A stretch of 6,594 bases of DNA from Anaerolineae bacterium CG2_30_64_16 (lineage in GTDB: Bacteria; Chloroflexota; Anaerolineae; CG2-30-64-16), in NCBI GenBank assembly GCA_001871755.1, contig MNXL01000078.1, forward strand, positions 1 through 6,594, read 5' to 3'. The position numbers and the translations under genes are program-made. The notes under the pieces were generated by a model. That model saw nothing but the letters and a program-made list of their open reading frames with translations, did no database searches and was not told where the DNA came from. This document shows positions 3,897-6,594 of this stretch, piece after piece. The stretch's first letter is position 1. Every line of letters starts with the position of its first letter.

Positions 3897-6518
3897 TCAG
3901 AGCGCTGCCACGGCCAGGCTCAAGTTACGGCGGAAATCGTAGCCGATCAATTCGGCCCACGGCTCAGGGAAGCGGGTCAACAACTCCTGCTGGGCGGTTT
4001 GCTGAGCGCTCCGGTAGCCCTCCACGCCTTCCAGAGACGGTTGCCCCTTCTTGCGTTTGCGCTTGCTGCCAGCCTGCTGCGCCAGGAATTCGGCCACCAG
4101 TCCCTCGGCCACGTGAGCATCTTGCAGCGCGCCCAACAGGTCCTGCATTCCTGTCACCTGTTTGATCAGATCAGGCGTCTCCGGCCCCAGGACGTCGCGG
4201 AAGAATTCCAAGGCGTAGCGCAGCCGCTTGGAGTCGATGCGTAGCCGGTGCAGGGTGGTGATGGGCGCGCCGGCCAGGAGCGCCTCGTAAGCCCGAACCG
4301 TCTCGAACCGGGTAAAGATCAGGCCCGGGACCACATGGCGCACCTGATGGGGGACCGGCTCGCCGGCCGGGATCTCAAGGGCGCCTACGCCTGGAGTGGT
4401 CAGAAACGCTGCGAAATCCGCGGTGAACTCCCGGTAGGCCCGGCTGTCCAGGTATTTGAGCATCTGCCGCCGCGCTATCCCGCGCCGCGCCTGCCAGTGG
4501 GTCAGGAGCGGCTCCAGGGACGCGGCCTGCTCCGGTGGCAGCCCGGCCTGATAGCCGCGCGCTTTGTCCATCAGCACATCCAGATCGCGCACCGCGCCGA
4601 GCGTCCGGCCGGTGCGGCGCAGGCGCTTCAGGTACGGCGCCAGGGCTTTGGCGTCGAAGTACGGGGTGAAGACCTGGAAGGCCGCGCGCATGCGCCGGGT
4701 TGCCACGCGCATGTCGTGCAGCGCCTCGATGTCCTGGCCCAGGCGTGTGCCCGGTTCGTTGGCGATCATGTGCGAGAAATGCAGGTAGAGCACTTTGCGC
4801 CCCGCTTCGCTCATCGGCTCGTCGGGCAGGATGGGCGGTATCTCGGGTCTGCCGGCCGCGCCTGTGGTCTCGGGCGCCGCGCCCGCTTCGTCCGGAGCGG
4901 TCGCGCTTGCCTCGGCCACCTGGGCGGGCTGCGATGCGATCGGGATGAAGGTCAACTCCTGATTGAACAGCTTGTACCACAGGTCAGCCTGGTTGGTCGC
5001 CTGGAGCGCGTCGACCTCCGCTGCGGGCCCGCCGACCTGGATTTCGCAATTCTCGGCGTCGACCCCTTCGACGGCTCGGATCTCGGCGCCTTGTGTGCGC
5101 GAGAAATCCAGCGCCTCGGCCACGCGCACCAGCGCGGTGAGCGCGAGCACTTCCGTCCGCAACCTTCCCTCCAGCGCGCTCATGGTCGCTTCGTGCTCCG
5201 GTCGCACCTTCTTGCGATTGAACGCGACGATGCAGGCCAACGCCAGGCGGTCGGTGGTGCTGACACTGCGCAGCGGCTGCGCCAGGATCAGATCGCGGCC
5301 GGCCCGGTGAGGTCGTTCGGGGTCGGCCGTGACGCCGACCGTATTCAGGAGCGCGGCCAGTTTGAGCAACCGGCGGCGTTTGCGCGGCAATCGGTGGATC
5401 GGTTTCAGCGCGTCGAACAGGATGCGCGCCTGGGCGGCCACGTGCCGGGCGTGGGTCATGTCCACCCCGTTCTGGCGGCAGAAGGCGGCGACGCTCGGCA
5501 GGTGGCCCTTCTCGCGCACCTGCCCGGCCGGCGTGTCGAATCGGTCGGGGGGGAGGACGGGAGGCGCGGCTTCTTGGGGGGCGATCGGCGCCTGCTCACC
5601 GGCCGCCAGGTCTTCTTGGGGGCGCGCTGGGCCGGGAGTTGATCTCTCGGCCTCCGCGCCTGTTCGCGCCGGGAGCGCCACATCGCCGAAAATGGCCAGT
5701 CGCTCGGCTCGGAAGGCCCGCAGCCAGTGGCGGACGCGGCCATCCGAGAGGCCAGCGCGCTCGCGGATTTCGCGAGTCGGCAGGCCGTCGGCCCAGCCGA
5801 GCACGACGGTCGCACGGCGGGCCACGTCCGCGTCCTCGCTCGCCGCATACGCGTTGAGCGCGGCGCGCTCCTGGCCCGTGAGCCGATCCTCCACGGCCGC
5901 GCCGCGGTTGCGCAGCGTTTCCAACGCCCGCTCGAATTTGGAACGTCCCTCCGGGACCAGCCCCCACGCGTTCTTGAGTTCATCGACCAGCGCGTCCAGG
6001 TCGGCCTCGGCGCCGGTTTCCGCCAGTTCGACCTCCAGTTCGTAGTACAGCGCGGGTCGCCGACCCACGACCACGCGCACCGCGTCCAGGCTGAGTTGCG
6101 CCACGACGCGGGTCCCGTCCAACAGGTTCGCCTGGCTGCGGCTTTGGGTGAGCTCGAACAGGCTCTGGAGCGCCGCGCCGGCGGTCAATTCCAGGGCCAA
6201 CCGGCGGGCCGGGCTTTCCGGCCAACCTGCCGGGTCTGGCATCCAGGTCGTCAACTGCACTTCCTGTTCGTCGCGGCGATGCACCGCGCCGTCGGCCCCG
6301 CCCACGCCCTTGAGGGTCGCGATGACTGTGTTCTGCTGGGCGCGCAGCCGGCAGGCGTAGCCGGCGGCCAGCACCCGCCCATCGGCCGTGTCGAAATACC
6401 GGTCGGCCACCTTCACCGTGCCCGTCGGATTCACCGTGTAGCCGGCCAGACTGGGCCAGCGCGCTAGTTCTCGATAGACCTGACGGTTGGGGATGCGGAA
6501 CTTAGCTTCGATTTCCAT
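3897..6518 (-). CDS. CYTH - HTH - Ppx-C/HD-like - CHAD fusion protein
   Basis: This 873-residue cytoplasmic protein has four recognisable parts. Residues 1-200 are a CYTH triphosphate-tunnel domain, with the E-x-E-x-K signature at 2-6, R-L-R (57-59), T-L-K (68-70), an E-L-E-V-E strand (160-164) and S-K near 193. These look intact, so inorganic triphosphatase activity is plausible, as in E. coli YgiF (CYTH-CHAD). Residues 210-280 form a homeodomain-like HTH with REIRERAGLSDGRVRHWLR at 249-267. After a Pro/Ala linker, 341-528 resemble the C-terminal HD-type domain of exopolyphosphatase, but the His-Asp pair reads NTVG (392-395) and the Y-H-R-K motif reads FNRK (433-436). Residues 569-865 are a CHAD domain with H601-D-M-R and H757-R-L-R, the conserved His/Arg helices that bind polyphosphate. 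A basic patch KRKRKK lies at 819-824. The only Shine-Dalgarno-like site is a weak AAGG. It is the first gene of the operon. Confidence 0.88.
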   Translation of the reverse strand: MEIEAKFRIPNRQVYRELARWPSLAGYTVNPTGTVKVADRYFDTADGRVLAAGYACRLRAQQNTVIATLKGVGGADGAVHRRDEQEVQLTTWMPDPAGWPESPARRLALELTAGAALQSLFELTQSRSQANLLDGTRVVAQLSLDAVRVVVGRRPALYYELEVELAETGAEADLDALVDELKNAWGLVPEGRSKFERALETLRNRGAAVEDRLTGQERAALNAYAASEDADVARRATVVLGWADGLPTREIRERAGLSDGRVRHWLRAFRAERLAIFGDVALPARTGAEAERSTPGPARPQEDLAAGEQAPIAPQEAAPPVLPPDRFDTPAGQVREKGHLPSVAAFCRQNGVDMTHARHVAAQARILFDALKPIHRLPRKRRRLLKLAALLNTVGVTADPERPHRAGRDLILAQPLRSVSTTDRLALACIVAFNRKKVRPEHEATMSALEGRLRTEVLALTALVRVAEALDFSRTQGAEIRAVEGVDAENCEIQVGGPAAEVDALQATNQADLWYKLFNQELTFIPIASQPAQVAEASATAPDEAGAAPETTGAAGRPEIPPILPDEPMSEAGRKVLYLHFSHMIANEPGTRLGQDIEALHDMRVATRRMRAAFQVFTPYFDAKALAPYLKRLRRTGRTLGAVRDLDVLMDKARGYQAGLPPEQAASLEPLLTHWQARRGIARRQMLKYLDSRAYREFTADFAAFLTTPGVGALEIPAGEPVPHQVRHVVPGLIFTRFETVRAYEALLAGAPITTLHRLRIDSKRLRYALEFFRDVLGPETPDLIKQVTGMQDLLGALQDAHVAEGLVAEFLAQQAGSKRKRKKGQPSLEGVEGYRSAQQTAQQELLTRFPEPWAELIGYDFRRNLSLAVAAL

Positions 6519-6570
6519 GACATTGCCTTGTGAAGTTGGACCGGGCGCGCGGAAGGACAGGAACGCGGCC

Positions 6571-6579
6571 AGTATATCA
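6571..6579 (-). promoter_or_regulatory. Extended -10 element upstream of the CYTH-CHAD operon
   Basis: Read on minus, TGATATACT (6579-6571) is a TG-extended -10 hexamer TATACT. A start near 6564 would give a leader of about 45 nt. The matching -35 would fall at or beyond the window end, so it cannot be judged. The surrounding TTGTG-n-TATACTG is the same as in the lipoprotein promoter at 347-375. Confidence 0.5.
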
Positions 6580-6594
6580 CAAGCGGGCGGATCG

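Noticed and set aside
4248..5642. 464-codon plus-strand open frame opposite the CYTH-CHAD gene
   Set aside because: Low-complexity Arg/Gly/Gln-rich translation without motifs; the minus strand shows conserved HD-like and CHAD signatures across the same span.

Overview
The window looks like GC-rich bacterial chromosome with ordinary sigma-70-type promoters and Shine-Dalgarno sites. The protein set (a CYTH/CHAD fusion, separate single-domain PPK2 proteins and a pair of divergent thymidylate-kinase-like proteins) would fit a member of the Chloroflexota. That placement is an inference from protein style, not a database result. I see no tRNA, rRNA, CRISPR array, transposase or phage gene.

Layout. 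A small lipoprotein-like gene (16-267, minus) has a good promoter at 347-375. The intergenic stretch 268-594 is rich in repeats: an 8-bp inverted repeat, a 7-bp inverted repeat, three tandem 21-bp units each holding a palindrome, and an 8-bp-period GTCACC array. After it come two translationally coupled thymidylate-kinase-like genes on plus (595-1359 and 1356-2060, ATGA overlap). A 95-bp gap with a stem-loop separates them from a convergent minus-strand operon that is read 6518 to 2156. Its genes are an 873-residue CYTH - HTH - Ppx-C/HD-like - CHAD fusion, a degenerate PPK2-fold protein, and a second PPK2-family protein with a lysine-rich tail. The gaps in this operon are 22 and 9 bp. A promoter -10 element lies about 50 bp upstream of the fusion gene, at the window edge.

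How the genes may work together. Every recognisable domain of the minus operon belongs to polyphosphate or triphosphate biology. CYTH is a triphosphate-tunnel fold, the Ppx-C part resembles the exopolyphosphatase C-terminal domain, CHAD is a polyphosphate-binding helical domain, and PPK2 transfers phosphate between polyphosphate and nucleotides. The two plus-strand proteins belong to the thymidylate kinase family, whose fold is related to PPK2. The most striking feature is that three of the four P-loop proteins have lost the invariant Walker A lysine: Arg in the second TMPK-like protein, Arg in the upstream PPK2 and Ile in the downstream PPK2. The HD-like domain of the fusion also lacks its metal-binding His-Asp pair, while CYTH and CHAD look intact. 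The locus may therefore be a polyphosphate-binding or sensing module built largely from pseudoenzymes, with a DNA-binding-like HTH inside its scaffold, rather than a plain biosynthetic pathway. The family assignments are firm; the system-level role is inference.
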